64,000 nt of DNA from Austropuccinia psidii (Eukaryota > Basidiomycota > Pucciniomycetes > Pucciniales > Sphaerophragmiaceae), in contig JALGQZ010000015.1 of assembly GCA_023105745.1 (NCBI GenBank), positions 17,708,499-17,772,498 on the forward strand, given 5' to 3'. This document shows positions 24,541 to 39,100 of this stretch, one piece after another. How positions within the stretch are numbered: position 1 is the stretch's first letter; every line of letters starts with the position of its first letter. Below the pieces are notes generated by a model. The model had not been told where the DNA came from and searched no databases. It saw nothing but the letters and a program-made list of their open reading frames with translations. A program made the translations under genes and the position numbers.

Positions 24541-25778
24541 AAATAATAAACAATTTAAGCATTTTTGAGCTTCAACACCAAAATATTCTGTTGAAGATGG
24601 AGGACAGTGAGTAATACCTTAATTAAATATATCATATTGTGGTGAAATATTTTTTTGGGTGATAGTTAATGTGAGCCTTTGAGATATTTTTAAATATCCA
24701 ATAAGATCACAAACAATATCACAGACTTATTTTAAAAATAAGAATTGAAATTCAAATATTAAAAACAATCAAAATAAAGTAAAAATTCCATAAAAAGACA
24801 TAAATTCTTGATTATCTCAGAAATCAATGTTTGAAATTTTAAACTAAACTAAACCAATGGATTTAACATGAAAAAAAGATATGATGCTATTATGCCATAT
24901 TTGTAAACCAAATACTTACTATAATACCTGAATATATGCAGTTTTAAGATCAGTGCAGATATTCATGGTTGTTGACCCATCTCTTTTTAAATACTCATTA
25001 TAAGACTTGATAAAAAAATTAAACTTACCAAAAAAGGGCTTAAATAATAAATATATAAGCTCCATCTGTAAGGCTATAAGTGAATCTAAGAATAATAAAG
25101 AGCAATTGGTCAAAAGAGAAATACAAGTTGACTGCTTAAAAATCAAAAGTGGTCCAAAATTAACTCAAAGTTGATATTTCAATCGTAAAATCTTAAAGGT
25201 GAATAATTATGTAATTTCTATCATGATACTCAGGTTCTAACCTTATGAAATCATGGCTTAAAATCTAAAATAGCAAATTTTGACAGAAAAGATTAATTAC
25301 AAGAAACATCAAAAAATAGAGTTTTGTTTATTTAATGAAATCCTCTTGGTAAAATAATAACTCCATACCAGGCGATCATAATTCACTCTATTAATTGTGT
25401 TTGCGTGAAAAATTTCAAATTTATTAAATATTAAAGTCAAGCCTTAAGAATAATCATTTTTGATCTTTGACTGTAATCTCATTTCAAGCTTAACAGTTGA
25501 ATAGGAGATAGAACTGGTGGATATTTCTATTTTATTATTTGAGAAACTTCAATCCACAAATTTAAGCTATATTCCAAGCTTACTATGTCATAAAATTACA
25601 GCTACAGTGATAACTCTAAAATATGACATAATAATTATATAAAACGGCTCAGTAATCATTTAATAATCACCAAGACTTATAATATTGATCCGTTCCAGTT
25701 GATAAGGAAATTAAACATCTTTTAGAAGATCTCTGGTCACTAGAAGTAAGGATTGTTACTATATAAAGACACCTTCTT

Positions 25779-27606
25779 TGTGAGCCTTAGAGGTATTTTT
25801 ATATACCCAAAAGACCACAAATGATAAATTAAAATACAAATATAAATAAAATAAATTTATTTATATTATAAAAATAAAAATGTAAACACAAATTTAGATT
25901 TAAAAATTAAAATTTAATTATAATTTAAAAATAAAATTTCAATAAAATTTAAAATTATGAAAATTCATTTTTACTTGTAAAAATTAAGTAGAAATGAATA
26001 CTTAATAAAAATTATGAAATTAAAATATTTTTGGTAAATATTTATATAAAATATATTATAAATTTTTATCCAATAAATAAACATATAAAAATTATTTCAC
26101 CATTTGATTCCTTATAAAAAATTAGGTGGGATCACCTCTGAGTGAAATTTTTGCAACTCAACCCTAAATAAGCTTAAATTAAGTTTTCAGTATTTTCAAT
26201 ACAAAATTGAAAATCCTCAAAACTTTAATTTAATTCACACCACATGTGGGGTTAACCATCAACTTCTGTGTTAAAATTGAGGTGTTGTGTTTAGCTTAGA
26301 AGTTATGAGGAATTGAAATATTTTCAATTGAATTCAATTGAAATGTTGAAATGTGCACATGTATTACATAAGTGAACTTTGATTTACATATGAGGTATCA
26401 ATTCTTACTGTATTGTACTGTACAACTCAATTGAATTACATATGTAAATTACAAGTATGATACATGATGAGGAATTAAAGGAAAGAATGAATTGGAAAGA
26501 TTAAAGTTGGGGGGGAAAAGGAACTCTAGCTCTAAGGGGGAACCAGACCCCCAAAATCCTTGCTGACAGGCGTGAGATGTCAAAATTCACGCAAACGTTC
26601 ATCAATTTTGGCCTGGAATTGAGTCACAGGGTCTGTGACTCAATTGATGATGAGGATTTGATACCAACCATGGCAGTTTTAACTGTTGCCAGAAGGGTAA
26701 AGCTACCCTTAAGCTAAAGCAATGTTACTAAAAACAGTATTAACTAATTTCTACGCCTCTTACTCACATTCTGACTTGTTTTGAAGGCTCTATACCAGGT
26801 ATTGCTATAGTAATGGCTGATTTAAGGGTCTAAAATGGCTAAAAATTTCAAAAAATGGCTTAAACCAGCCCCTTTTTGGTCTAAACCAGGGTTCAATGCT
26901 GCCATAATTCGCTTTTCTGTTGTCAGACTGTTTTTCACGACTTACAAGAGTAAATTTTGCTTTTAGAGTAAGAAAATTGGTGGCTATAAAAAATGTCTTC
27001 TTTGCCCCACTTTTCTCTTCATGTTAGAATCTTTTCCTTTTATAATTAGTTTAAACACTGTTAAACCAATCAATAGAAGATTCCAACCACCTTTTTTAAA
27101 TCATTTTAAACGTTTTAACCACATGAAAAAATCATTATAATCATTTTTTTTAACTCTTATAATCATTTTTACCCCTGAAACACCCCAAAAGTGAATTAAA
27201 GCATCTTTCATAACTGTAAACTTTGTCACTTTGTTTCCAAATTCACTCTGGTCACTTTTGGGCCTGTTTTCTCTTTGATATTCTTTTTGAATACTTTGGT
27301 CTTCAATTAATTGCTTGCAGCTCTCCGCTCAATTAATTCCAATTGAAATTGCTCTTGAAGAAATTTCTTTTGTAGCCTTAAATATTGCTTGTGGAGTATT
27401 TTTGGATAAATTTTTATTGTTGGTAAAGCAATAAATCTTTAAAATATTATTTTTTTATACTAATAAAGCTATAAGCAATAAAATTGGCGTGTTTTCTTTT
27501 AAGAATAATATTGCTTGCTATTTTTAATTGATTTTTACCTTGTACAAATTTTGAGGACAGGAAAAGTACTTGATTTTTAATCAAAGTTTCATATCCATAT
27601 CTCCCA
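25779..27606 (+). repeat. Family II LTR, left (5')
   Basis: Starts TGTGAGCCTTAGAGGT. The right terminus is altered compared with the partner. Contains the 22-bp palindrome at 26322-26343 (arm TTTCAATTGAA) and the inverted repeat ATTGAGTCACAG(26619-26630)/CTGTGACTCAAT(26634-26645). Confidence 0.93.
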
Positions 27607-27607
27607 T

Positions 27608-27625
27608 TTGGGCGCCCAGCCGTGA
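27608..27625 (+). promoter_or_regulatory. Primer-binding site of the family II element
   Basis: TTGGGCGCCCAGCCGTGA right after the left LTR, a variant of the TGGGGGCCTGGCCGTG found in families I and III at the same position. Confidence 0.65.
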
Positions 27626-27754
27626 TATTTTACCTGTTATATATTTTTTTACTTTTTTTTAAAACTTTTGTCTTATATTGAAAAATTTAAAAAACATATA
27701 AAAAAATACTTATAATTCAAAAAACCCATAAAAAATAATTTTTTGATATTATAA

Positions 27755-27832
27755 GTGAGGCTTATATTTTTATTTTTATTTTTGAGATAACCTTTTTTCT
27801 GCTTAATTAATTGGCTTTTTCATTAATTTTAG
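27755..27832 (+). other. Candidate leader intron of the family II element
   Basis: Donor TTATAA before GTGAGG (27755) and a pyrimidine-rich run ending TTAATTTTAG at 27832; 78 bp. The exon before it ends in A and the next begins TG, so removing it would create ATG followed by TCT-GAC-AAC. The same arrangement is at 60462-61010 in the family III element. Splicing itself is inferred, not shown. Confidence 0.55.
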
Positions 27833-28006
27833 TGTCTGACAACGTGGTAAGACAAGAAAACATTGAAACAGCCTCAACAGTCACCAGCATTATTCCTGCC
27901 ACTACTGTTATTGTGACTCAAAATAACCAACCTGAACCAATATCTTCTGAATTGATTAACTTGAATATAGGTAATACCCTTCAAAAAGCTAAGAACTTGG
28001 CCAATA
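27833..28006 (+). other. Leader mini-exon of the family II element
   Basis: TG then 57 open codons (SDNVVRQENIETA..., Thr/Ser/Asn-rich) to a donor-like AATA before GTAAGTTT at 28007. An alternative donor TATAG before GTAATA occurs at 27971. Phase and borders match the mini-exons of families I and III. Confidence 0.55.
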
Positions 28007-28057
28007 GTAAGTTTTTGACGTAAAAATACTATTTTAAGCCTTTTTAATCATGAAAAT

Positions 28058-30334
28058 ATGCCTTCAACTAGATCAGGAGCCAGCTATAGCCCCCAAGTAG
28101 CTCCCAGAAAGGTAATAGATGTGATTATGGCAGAAGCCAACCAGGTACAGAAGGAAAAGAGTCAGTTGATGACTTCCAAACAGCTAAAATAGGTCATTCT
28201 GATGCTGATAATACCATTTTACCTTCACAAAAAGCTGACACCACCACAAGAAGACTCAGTGGACATATACAAAGCCATCCACAAAGTTTACAACAATGCC
28301 CTGCAGTACAAGGAGTACCAGATTCTTGCAGATCTGTGGAAAAACTGCATGAATTCTTACCTTACTGCGAGAAAATTCCTGGGCCATCCCAATACTTGCA
28401 AATTGCTCAATGGATGGCATCCATTGATGGAGAAGAAAAAAATGATTCTCTTGACACTAGAATTGAGGAAAAACAACCCTCCACCACCCAAGCAAGTGCC
28501 AAAAACAGACCCAGTGGCCAGCAGCATCAATTCCAACATGAAAAAGAAGCCACAAGCTCCAAACAAGGGAAAAGGAAAGGCACCAGCCACCAAAACTTAC
28601 AGCCAGGGCTACAGGATGCCATGGAAAATGTGTTTCAGGTGGCCAGAACAATGATGGAATTATAAAAGAAAGAAGAGGCCAGATTAAAATATCAGCAATG
28701 ATTTCCGATATTTTTGATTCTATTCCAGAGTTGTATGAAGCTATAACTGACGTAAAAAGTCATCTTTCTGATAAAGTTCATCAATTTGTGACAACCTTAA
28801 AACACATAACTTGAGTCTGAGCCAAATCAATGAAACACTTACATGTTTTGAAAAAGTTTCAAGAACAATTAAAACTTCCAATAATGATAATTATTTTTGC
28901 AATAAGATAAATAAGCAATCTGCCATTATTGAAGAATTTACAGAAAAATATTGTAAACTCAATATTGATGACATTATTGAAACAAGAATAAAACAAGCCA
29001 TAAATACTATCAAAGAGGATAATAAGAAAGCTCTTGATGATATTTCAAAATCATTTACTGAAGTAAAAACACATATAATTGCCTTGAAAAAGTGTTTTGA
29101 TACCTCAAAAGAGGAAATATCAAAATTAACAATAAAGTTAAATGAGGTTATATCTGATAATACTAAACAAACAGAATTATGGAATGAGCTGACATATAAA
29201 GAGGATGATCATACAAAGAATTTAATAACCTCTATACAAAGCTTACAACATGAATTAAGAAGCTCACAAAGGTGTAACAACAGTAAAATGAATCATATTG
29301 AACAGCTACTAAACACCTTACCAAGAATGTCTACACCTCTGAATCAAAATGAGGGTACAGGGATTCCCAATACACAAGTATTGGATATTGAAAATTCTCA
29401 ATTAAAAAATGAATTTTCTACTTCTTTTCATAACTTGGGACCATCAATGAGCCAAGTACTCTTGAAAGAAGTTCCGAAAATTAAGGAATGGCCTCATTTC
29501 AGTGGTGAAGGAGAATATGACAATATGGAATTCATCAGAGGAATTGACATGATTAAAGAAGATTTTGAATTACCAGACAGATTGGTAACAGCCAGGTTTA
29601 ACACCTTATTTACCAAATCAGCTCACAGATGGTATATCAAATTGAGACAAGCACATGGACACCAAAGTTGGACTTGGTGGAAAGCCCAAATTATCAACAA
29701 ATGGGCCAATGATGCTTGGAGATTTAAGGTGGAAACAGCCTTTGAATCTGCCAAATTTAATGCTGATAAAGACAAAGCTTTAACATGGTTTTTCCAACAA
29801 AAAGACAGATTAACAGCATTATATACTGACATGTCATAATTTATGATCCATAGAAAAATTCTGAGACAATGTGGAGGTGACTTAGAGCATGCTGTCAAAA
29901 GCAGGACTACTGAACAATCTTCAGCAGAGGATATTTTCAATATATTAGAAGAAGTAACCACCAAAACCAAAATTGGTTCTAGTATGTTCAATCTCAAAAC
30001 AAGGTTTAATACACCTTGGAAAGATTCTGTAGACAAAAACCCCAAAGAAAGTTCTAATAATGTTAGGTATAAACCTGCAGATACAGTCAGAGAGTGCCAT
30101 ATTTGCCAAAGGACCACCCATTTAGCCAATACATGTCCAAAAAGGGGGGAAATCAATGATATTGATATTGAAAAGGAACCTTATGTTGAGAAAGATGACA
30201 TAATTGAAGACAATTCAGGTGATAAGTCATCCATATTTTCTGAATCTTTAAAAAATATAGAAAATATCAATGCCACTTTTGACATCATGGAATCTTATTC
30301 CCACTTGCCACATTTTGATCAATGGTCAACTTGA
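28058..30334 (+). pseudogene. Family II gag, broken
   Basis: Starts at ATG 28058 (MPSTRSGASYS, the counterpart of MTPTRSGSNYS in family I) and meets a TAG near 28189. The overlapping frame A is 28202-28654 (LWKNCMNSYLTARKF, NGWHP) with a shift to ENVFQVARTMMEL near its end. 28811-29839 is a long Gag segment: helical and Lys/Glu-rich at first, then the capsid-like WPHFSGEGEYDNMEF and WYIKLRQAHGHQSWTWWK. A TAA at 29837 interrupts it; the same frame continues at 29843-30334 with a zinc knuckle CHICQRTTHLANTC (30095-30136) and an acidic tail. Structural protein of the particle; inactive. Confidence 0.85.
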
Positions 30335-30339
30335 TTTAT

Positions 30340-33300
30340 CAAAAGTTCAAGATGCACAACTTATGAAAACCAAAGCAAACAGAGGGAAAGGTTATACAGC
30401 TGGTAACTCCTGTATAACAGAAGTGGTGATTGACAACAAGCCCACTAAACCTTTGTTTGACCCAGGAGCCTTCTGATGTTGTGTTGGTAAATCCTTTCTT
30501 AAAACTTGTGTACCAAACTTCTAAGATCAGTTGTTGCCAATTGATGGCATAAAATTCAATAGTGCAAGTAACCCAATGAAAGCATTGGGAATATTTGGAA
30601 CTAGTGTCATATTTCCACATATAAATGGAAATTTAAGAATCACTGTTGAATTTGTTGTTATGGAAAATTTCTCTAGTACCCCTTTTATATTGAGAAATGA
30701 CTATTTAATCATGTATGGAATAGATTTACATAACAACAAAGACGGATACTTTACTATTGGAGACAATAAGAATCAGAAAACTGCCTTTTTACCATTTAAA
30801 AGACAAATTGCAGTAAATAAAGTATCACCAGTCAACTTACAATTGGAAAAGTTCAAATCTGAACATTTGAAGGAGGATGAAATAAGCATTCATCTGACTG
30901 ATAAACAAGAAAATGAACTTTCTTCCCTTTTGTATGACCACAGAGGAGCATTTTCTTCAGAAAAAGAACCTCTAGGAGCAATTATTGGTCATGAAGTTGA
31001 TATCATTCTTAATATTGAAAGACCTTATCCACCACTCTTGAGAAGACCTGAATATCCAGCAAGTCCCAAGTCAAGAGAAGCTCTGGAAACTCATATCAAA
31101 GAACTTCTAGACCTTGGTGTAATAAGAAAATCTGGCCATAATGAAGAAGTAGAAATAACTGCACCAGTCATAGTGGCATGGCATAATGGAAAATCTAGAA
31201 TGGTTGGAGACTTTAGAGCTCTGAACACTTACACTGTTCCAGATAGGCACCCAATACCAAAAATCCAAATTGCCCTTACTCAAATATCTCAAGCAGTTTA
31301 TATAACCACTATGGATTCCCCTAAATTATTCCATCAAAATGTGGTGACACCAAGAGCAAGAAAATATTTGAGAATTATTGTTCATTGTGGAGTGTATGAA
31401 TACTTAAGAATGCCCTTTGGTATCAAAAATGCACCTTCACACTTCCAAAGAATGATGAATGAAATCTTCCCTGAAGAATTCTCAGAGGGCTGGTTAATCA
31501 TTTACATTGATGACATTATTGTCTGTTCCAAGACTTGGGAAGAGCACATGTACAGATTGTCCAGATTTTTGACAAAATTTCAATCAGTAAACATTAAAAT
31601 CTCCTTGAAGAAATGCCATTTTGGATTTAAAGAACTTAAAGCACTAGTACATGTTGTATCTGGTTTTTCCCTTGGAATTGACAAAAACAAAGTTGCAGAA
31701 GTATTGCTAAAACCCATGCCTCAGAACAAAAAGGAAATTCAGTCATTTTTAGGTTTTGCAGGATATTACAGGCAACACATTAAAGATTTTGAATCCATAG
31801 CAAGACCACTTTATAAACTGTGTGACAAAGACACAGTATTTGAAATGACTGTTGACAGAGTCAAACCTTCTGAGTCTCTAAGAGAAGCCTTGACCACTGC
31901 TCCACTCTTACTGATGCCAGACTTCAAATTGCCTTTTAAATTGTATATTGATGCATCAGGGGATGGACTGGGTGCTGCACTTCACCAAGTTCAGATCATA
32001 AATGATAAACCTGTAGAAGGACCAATATGTTTCATATCCAGGCAAATCAAACCAACTGAAGCCAGATATGGAGCAAGTCAAACGGAATGTCTATGCCTTG
32101 TCTGGGCCTTGGAAAAATTGAACTACTTCTTGGAGGGATGTGTTTTTGAGGTGATAACAGATTGTACAGCTGTCAAATCACTTTCAAAACATGAAAACAC
32201 CCAACAGGCATATGCTCAGATGGCAAATAGCCATACAAGAATACAGAGGCAATATGGCTATTGTTCATAATAATGGGAATATTCATAAGAATGCAGATGG
32301 CCATTACCAAATAATATTGATAATCCTGCTATGTTCCAGAAGAAGCTTCACCACAGACACCAATAGAAGGAATAAGTGTTACAGACTTGAACGCCACCTT
32401 CTTTGAAGAAGTAAGACACAGTTACACTCAAGATAAGAACTGTAGCATCTTATGTCAATTACTTAACAAATACTGTAAAGACAAGTCTCTCATGAATGCC
32501 TTGGATGAAGTATGGAAAAATCTTATTATGAAGGAATATTTCACCTACTGGATGGTATAATTTATCACAGGACCAAGCACACATGTGTCATGACAGCTGT
32601 GGACAGGTCATTAATCAATCTTGTACTGAAAGAATGCCATGGCAGCCCCTTCTTAGGACATCTGTCTGAAGACAGAACAAGAGAAAAGGTAAAAACCTGT
32701 ATATGGTGGCCAATGTAGCAGAAAGAGGTTGCAGAGTATTGCAAAACCTGTGGCAGATGCCAAAAGGCAAATAATTCCACTGTCAAGAGACTTGGGAATA
32801 TGATAAAACTCCAAGAACCCAGAAGACCTTGGGAACTTGTCCATATGGATTGGGTAGCTTGCCTACCACCAGGAGGTGACAGAATTTATAATTCTTACCT
32901 AGTTATTGTGGAAAGATTCAGTAAAACTCCAATTTTTTTACAATGTCACAAGGATGATACAGCCATGGATACAGCTCTTCTGATATGGAATAGAGTAGTG
33001 TCATGGACTGGAATATTTACAAATATTATTAGTGACAGGGATCCCAAATTCACTTCAGCACTATGGACAAATCTTCACCAATTATTTGGCACTAAGTTGT
33101 CTTTCTCTACAGCCTACCACCCACAAACTGGTTGTCTGGCTGAAAGGATGATCCAAACCTTAGAGGACATGGTAAGAATATTTTTTGCATATGGCCTTGA
33201 ATTCAAAGATTGTGATGTATTTATCCATGATTGGTGTACTATGTTGCCAGAACTGGAATTAGCATATAAAACATCAATCCATGCCATTACCAATCAAACT

Positions 33301-33960
33301 CCTGCTATCCTAGAAAAAGGATGGAACCCCAAATTACCCCAAGATTCCTTGAGGAAAGATTTGATTGAAATACATCCCACAGCTGCTAGCTTCAAGGGAA
33401 TGCTAGACAAAGCTAGAAAGCATGCAGTAAGGTGCATGGAGGACTCTTTTGCATATGTTAAGGACAAATGGGATAAATCACATGCAACTCCAGATTTCAA
33501 AGTGGGGGACTTAGGTCTTGTATCCACCACTCACTTCAATAACATCAAAGGATTTAAAAAGCTGAAAGAATCCTTTGCAGGACCTTTTGTTATTAGGGCC
33601 CTCCACGGAGAAAATGCTGTTGCAGTAGAGTTATCTGAAGAACTTAGCAATAAGCATCCTTCATTTCCAGTGAGCTTGATAAAGCCATATAAATCTAGTG
33701 ATGCTGAAATATTTCCCTTGAGAAATAAAATCCCCCAAGCTATACCTCCTGTTGAACCATCTTTTAGTAAGAAAATTACCAAAGTTCTCAAAGAAAGAAA
33801 GTTGAGAACCAGCAAAGTAAGGGAATACCTTGTTAGGTACAGTGACCCAGCTTGAGAAGATGAATGTTTGCCGTAAAAGGACATACCTGAAGCTACTAAG
33901 ATTCTCAGAAGGTTCAGACATAATAGAAATAACAATATTACAAAGTAATATTCTTTTTTA
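30340..33960 (+). pseudogene. Family II pol: protease, RT, RNase H, integrase, chromodomain (broken)
   Basis: The protease active site reads LFDPGAF followed by TGA (30474), so DSG is lost. 30531-32270 is a long open frame with RT (GDFRALNTY, the [15 protein letters not shown] region, YIDD in [10 protein letters not shown]) and RNase H ([24 protein letters not shown]). A one-base insertion near 32190 ends it; the overlapping frame at 32191 carries [16 protein letters not shown]. Integrase at 32512-33855 has H..H (HGSPFLGH), a TAG at 32716, CGRC, and all three catalytic acids ([20 protein letters not shown]). It is followed by the GPF module (SFAGPFVIR) and chromodomain start (REYLVRYSDP), then a TGA at 33853; FRHN ends the homology near 33920. 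Confidence 0.92.
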
Positions 33961-33971
33961 GGGGGAGGGAA
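33959..33971 (+). promoter_or_regulatory. Polypurine tract of the family II element
   Basis: agggggagggaa immediately before the right LTR (TGTGAGCC at 33972), the expected site for plus-strand priming. Confidence 0.8.
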
Positions 33972-35780
33972 TGTGAGCCTTAGAGGTATTTTTATATACC
34001 CAAAAGACCACAAATGATAAATTAAAATACAAATATAAATAAAATAAATTTATTTATATTATAAAAATAAAAATATAAATTAAAATTTATATTTAAAAAT
34101 CAAAATTTAATTATAATTTAAGAAAAAAATTACAATAAAATTCAAAATTATGAAAATTCATTTTTACTTGTAAAAATTAAGTAAAAATGAATTTTTAATA
34201 AAAATTATGAAATGAAAATATTTTTGGTAAAAATTTGCATAAAATATATTATAGCTTTTTATCCAATAAATAAACATATAAAATTTATTTCACCATTTGA
34301 TTCCTTATAAAAAATTAGGTGGGGTCACCTCTGAGTGAAATTTTTGCAGCTCAACTCTAAATAATCTTAAATTAAGTTTTCAGTATTTTCAATACAAAAA
34401 TTGAAGATCCTCAAAACTTTAAATTAATTAACACCACATGTGGTGTTAACCATCAATTTTTGTGTTAAAATTGAGGTGTTGTGTTTAGTTCAGAAGTTAT
34501 GAGGAATTGAAGTATTTTCAATTGAATTCAATTGAAATGTCAAGATGTGTGCATGTATTACATAAGTGAACTTTGATTTACATATGAGGTATCAATTTTT
34601 ACTGTATTGTACTGTACAATTCAATTGAATTAAATATGTAAATTACAAATATAATACATGATGAGGAATTAAAGGAAAAAATAAATTGGAAAGATTAAAG
34701 TTGGGGGGGAAAGGAACTCTAGCTCTAAGGGGGAGCCAGACCCCCAAAATCCTTGCTTACAGGCGTGAGATGTCAAAATTCATGCAAAAGGTCATCACTT
34801 TTGGCCTGGAATTGAGTCATAGGGTCTGTGACTCAATTGATGATGAGGTTTTGATACCAACCAGGGCAGTTTTAACTGTTGCCAAGAGGCTAAAACTACC
34901 CTTAAGTTAGAGTGATGTTAGTAAAAACAGTTTTAACTGATTTCTATGCCTCTTACACACATTCCGACGTGTTTTGAAGGCTCTATACCAGGTATTGCTA
35001 TAGCAATGGCTGATTTAAGGGTCTAAAATGGCTTAAACCAGCCCTTTTTTGGTCTAAACCAGGGTTCAATGATGCCATAATTGGCTTTTCTGTTTTCAGA
35101 ATGTTTTTCACGACTGACAAGAGTAAATTTTACTTTTGGAGTAAGAAAATTGATGGCTATAAAAGAATCTCTCCTTTGCCCCACTTTTCTCTTCATGATA
35201 GAATCTCTTCCTTTTATAATTAGTTTAAACACTGTTAAACCAATCAATAAAAGATCCCAACCACCTTTTTTAAATCATTTTAAACCCTTTATCCACGTGA
35301 AAAAATCATTATAATCATTGTTTGTAACTCTTATAATCATTTTTACCCCTGAACCACCCCAAAAGTGACTTAAAGCATCTTTCATCATTGTTAACTTTGT
35401 CACTTTGTTTCCAAATTCACTCTGGTCACTTTTGGGCATGTTTTCTCTTTCATATTCTTTTTAAAGACTTTGCTCCTTAATTAATTTCTTGTAGTTCTTT
35501 GCTCAATTAATTCCAATTGAAATTGCTCTTGAAGAAATTTCTTTTGTAGCCTTAAATATCTCTTGTAGAGTATATTTGGATAAATTTTCATTGGTGGTAA
35601 AGCAATAAATCTTTATAATATTATTGGTTTATACTAATAAAGTTATAAGCAATAAAATTGGAGTGTTTTCTCTTAAGAATAATATTTCTTTCTATTTTTA
35701 ATTGATTTTTACCTTATACAAATTTTGAGGACAGGAAAAGTACTTTATCTTTAATCAAAGTTTGATATCCACACCTTACA
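33972..35780 (+). repeat. Family II LTR, right (3')
   Basis: 1809 bp, TGTGAGCCTTAG to CACCTTACA. The perfect 22-bp palindrome is at 34516-34537. The second inverted repeat at 34811-34837 has one mismatch. Confidence 0.94.
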
Positions 35781-36190
35781 TTCTTCCTCTGCTTCCCCCT
35801 CATATGCATCAAATTCAATAAAATATTAAAATAAAACTTAATACACTTTATCCTTTATATCTAAAACTCTTATATCATGAAAAACTTAGCTTTCAAGCTG
35901 TATCATTCACTTGCTTTTATGTGATTACATCAATATTTCATTATTATTTGTTAGATTATTTTAAGCTCTCTAAATCCATGTAGAAATAGTAAATAAGGTA
36001 TTTCTATCTATTTTTTATTTTAGCTACATTTTAAATAAGGCTTTTATCAAATTATCAGGCATAAAATGAAGCAAAATTACTATATTAAGTGTTGAAAGGA
36101 AGATATTTCCTCCTATTATAATATTTTTCTCCATTATTATCCATTAATAATTCTCTGATTCATACAAACAGTATCTATATCAACCATTAG

Positions 36191-39100
36191 AAAGGTGGAT
36201 ACACCTCATAGAAGGTGTTGCATTTGGAATTTGACATGGGATATAGATTGCATTCAGGTTGGAGATAGGAGAGAAGATAAATTTAGAAAGAGGATTTTTT
36301 GAAGAAATTTAAGTCACAAAAATTAAATTCAGTTGATTCAATAGCAGTGCTTGGTTGGGCTTGTCAAAGCTCAGTCATTCAAAAATTCCTGATTCACAAA
36401 CTTATTTCAATTACCCCTTTGTTTTAATCTTTGTTATGACTTTGTATTGTTTCATTTACAAAAAATTCAACTTTTGGGGTCTTTGTTATATTAATTCTTA
36501 TATTCATATTTCAGTGTCAATAATAATTCTCTTTCAAGCCCACTTATGGGATCCCATAGATGAATAATATAAAAAGTTTCAACCATTCAAGTTTCAAAGG
36601 AATATCTTATTAATGATAAAACCTCTTGCAGAATTTGATAGTTCCTTCACATATATATATTGTAAAATATATACCCTACCATTGAGCTTTTTACTATAAG
36701 TTAAAAGATGTATTTTGTGAGAAATTATATCCTTTTCTTTTCCCTCTGTTTATAGTAAGATTTCAATCAAAATTGAAATAGCCTTTCAAGAAAAATTGGA
36801 CCAAGTAATTTTAAGGAGGGACCCACAACAATTTATGATATATTGAAAAGCCATACGCCTTATTTCATCCCATCAACTTCTTAAGAGGAGGGTTTTACAC
36901 TTACAAATATATAATATAAAATTTCAAATTGGAATTTTTGGTTTTAGTTCCAAAATTTACCACCTTTCTATTTTAAACTTTCATGGTGGAAACTAACAAC
37001 TATTCCAATATTAATTTAAAAACACATTTTCAATGAAAGAATATTCAGTCTTTGTAAAAATCAAAAACCTGCACCTCTTCAATTTTTTGGAGGACTGAAT
37101 TTTTTTCTTTATTGATACCAACTGAGCTTGAATTTTTATATTCTTCTGGATAAATTCTCAATTATTATCCAACCATATTTATCTAGTGAATTACCTTAAT
37201 ATGTGCCAAACCAAGATCATTTGGGTTATTATTTGAAGTATATTAGGGTAATTTCTGTATCAATGAATGAAATAAAGCTCAAATAGTGCAAGTATTTGTA
37301 CAAAATTTGAGTAAATTTAATTTCCATGTATCAATAAGACTAAAAAGCAATTTGATAAATAATTTGATAATTTCAAGATAATATATTAATATATCTTTCT
37401 GTTTAATGTATTTTTTGATAATGTTGGCTGTATTGTATATGTTATCTACATTTTAACTTCAATTTCCTTCATATTGAGCCCATTTTGTAGTTATTAGGAT
37501 GTATGGAGAGCTCCCCATGCACTGTAAATCTGGAAATTTTATATGTGGTTGGTGGGATGCTAGCTTTGATTATCTAAACATGGATTTTTACTTTCTCAAT
37601 ACTACATAATAAAAAACTAAGATTAGCAAAACTAATTCAAAAAAATAATTTTCCAATTTCTCAACAATAATATTTCTTCAAATGTTTGGGGGAAATATTT
37701 CTATAATCCTATTATTCATGTAATTTAAGCTAATAGAAAGTTTCAAAAGTGGTTTAAAGCAGTTAAAAACTTCATATTCATGAAGCAATAAAACAATACA
37801 ATTGGTTATTTTGACAGAATGGGAATGCTATATTAAATGAAGTCAAAACAAGCTGTAGAAATCGGTTCTTTTAAAAAAGTTATTTTTCAAAAAATATCTA
37901 TAAAGCTCTTGGTAGGTTTGTGAATTTGGGGCTACTTTGAACTATTTATACAGCCCAAAATAGTGAAAAATTTATAATAATAATTTGTTTGTAAAATGCA
38001 CTTAAGAAAAGAATATATGCAGCTCTTTCAAGTTTTTTTAAAATATAATACAGGAATATTTCTTGTTTTCATTGGGTATTTATGCTCAATGAAAGGCTTG
38101 AATAATCTATAAAAATAGAATCCAATAAAGAGGGCCCACATAAATAAGCTATACCCTTTTGGGAATTAATATTTAAGTGGAACATATATCACTTCTGAGC
38201 CATGTCCACTAATAATGAAAACATGGTCTGAATCATGTTTCAGATATTCAATTGTCGTTATAAAGAGTTTACCAAGTAATTTACACCTATAATAAGTTCT
38301 TGATTGGAATATGTGAAAACTGTATATTCAGAAATTATTGAGCCCATGGATAATTTTTCTTTAAAAATAATTTATTTATTATCAAATTAAATCATGAGTT
38401 ATATTCTTTTATCAATGATACTGTGATAAAAATTTTACAAATATATTTATTTGAAAATTGAACAGAATTATGTTGAACTTTTGAAAAGGAGAACAACATA
38501 AATAATATAAATCCTATAAATATTTGAACAGGATTGAAGGAAAATCATTTTTTTATACTTTTTTGATATAATACTATGCTTTATAGGAAGAGAGCTCTGA
38601 GAGATTCAGTTAGATGATCCTCATTCATTATGACAAAAAAAACATTTTAATTTATGATTAGTATCAGTGGAACTACATTGAATTCCATATATACTCCTGA
38701 TTGTATTTCTGAATTTTTTTTGAAATATAAATATTATTTGATTTTATTGTTGAAAAACAAAGCAGAAGCAAAGAACCACAAAAAATATCTCAAAAAGTGA
38801 TTTTTTAACAAATAATTTATGCAAAATGATAGAGTCACCTCAGAAAAAAGAATTATAAGAACTTGTATTAAAGGTGCATTGAATTTCCTTCAATTGTTGA
38901 AATAAATCTTTTGTTATAATAGTTTGAGAAAAGAAGTAGCAAAATCTTTCTTTCTGCTACTCTAAAACAGTTCTTCCATGTTTTTACTTCATTTATTTTG
39001 AGTTTTGTTATCCATATTCTATGCTGATAGGTTATTTTGAGTTTTTGATGATTTTTTGCTTTTTTATGTTTTCTTTGAGTTTTCCTTACTTTGTCTTTTA

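Larger units (their letters stand above)
25779..35780 (+). mobile_element. Family II Ty3/Gypsy (chromovirus) element, complete ends, mutated genes
   Basis: 10,002 bp on the plus strand with LTRs 25779-27606 and 33972-35780, PBS, leader intron and mini-exon, gag, pol, and the polypurine tract agggggaggga. Perfect target duplication ttctt at 25774-25778 and 35781-35785. The coding part has several lesions: a TAA at 29837, a frame change near 30330, DPG plus TGA in protease near 30460-30476, an insertion near 32190 in RNase H, and a TAG at 32716 in integrase. The 3' end of the left LTR (ATATCTCCCA) differs from the right (CACCTTACA). An old, non-autonomous copy. Confidence 0.95.
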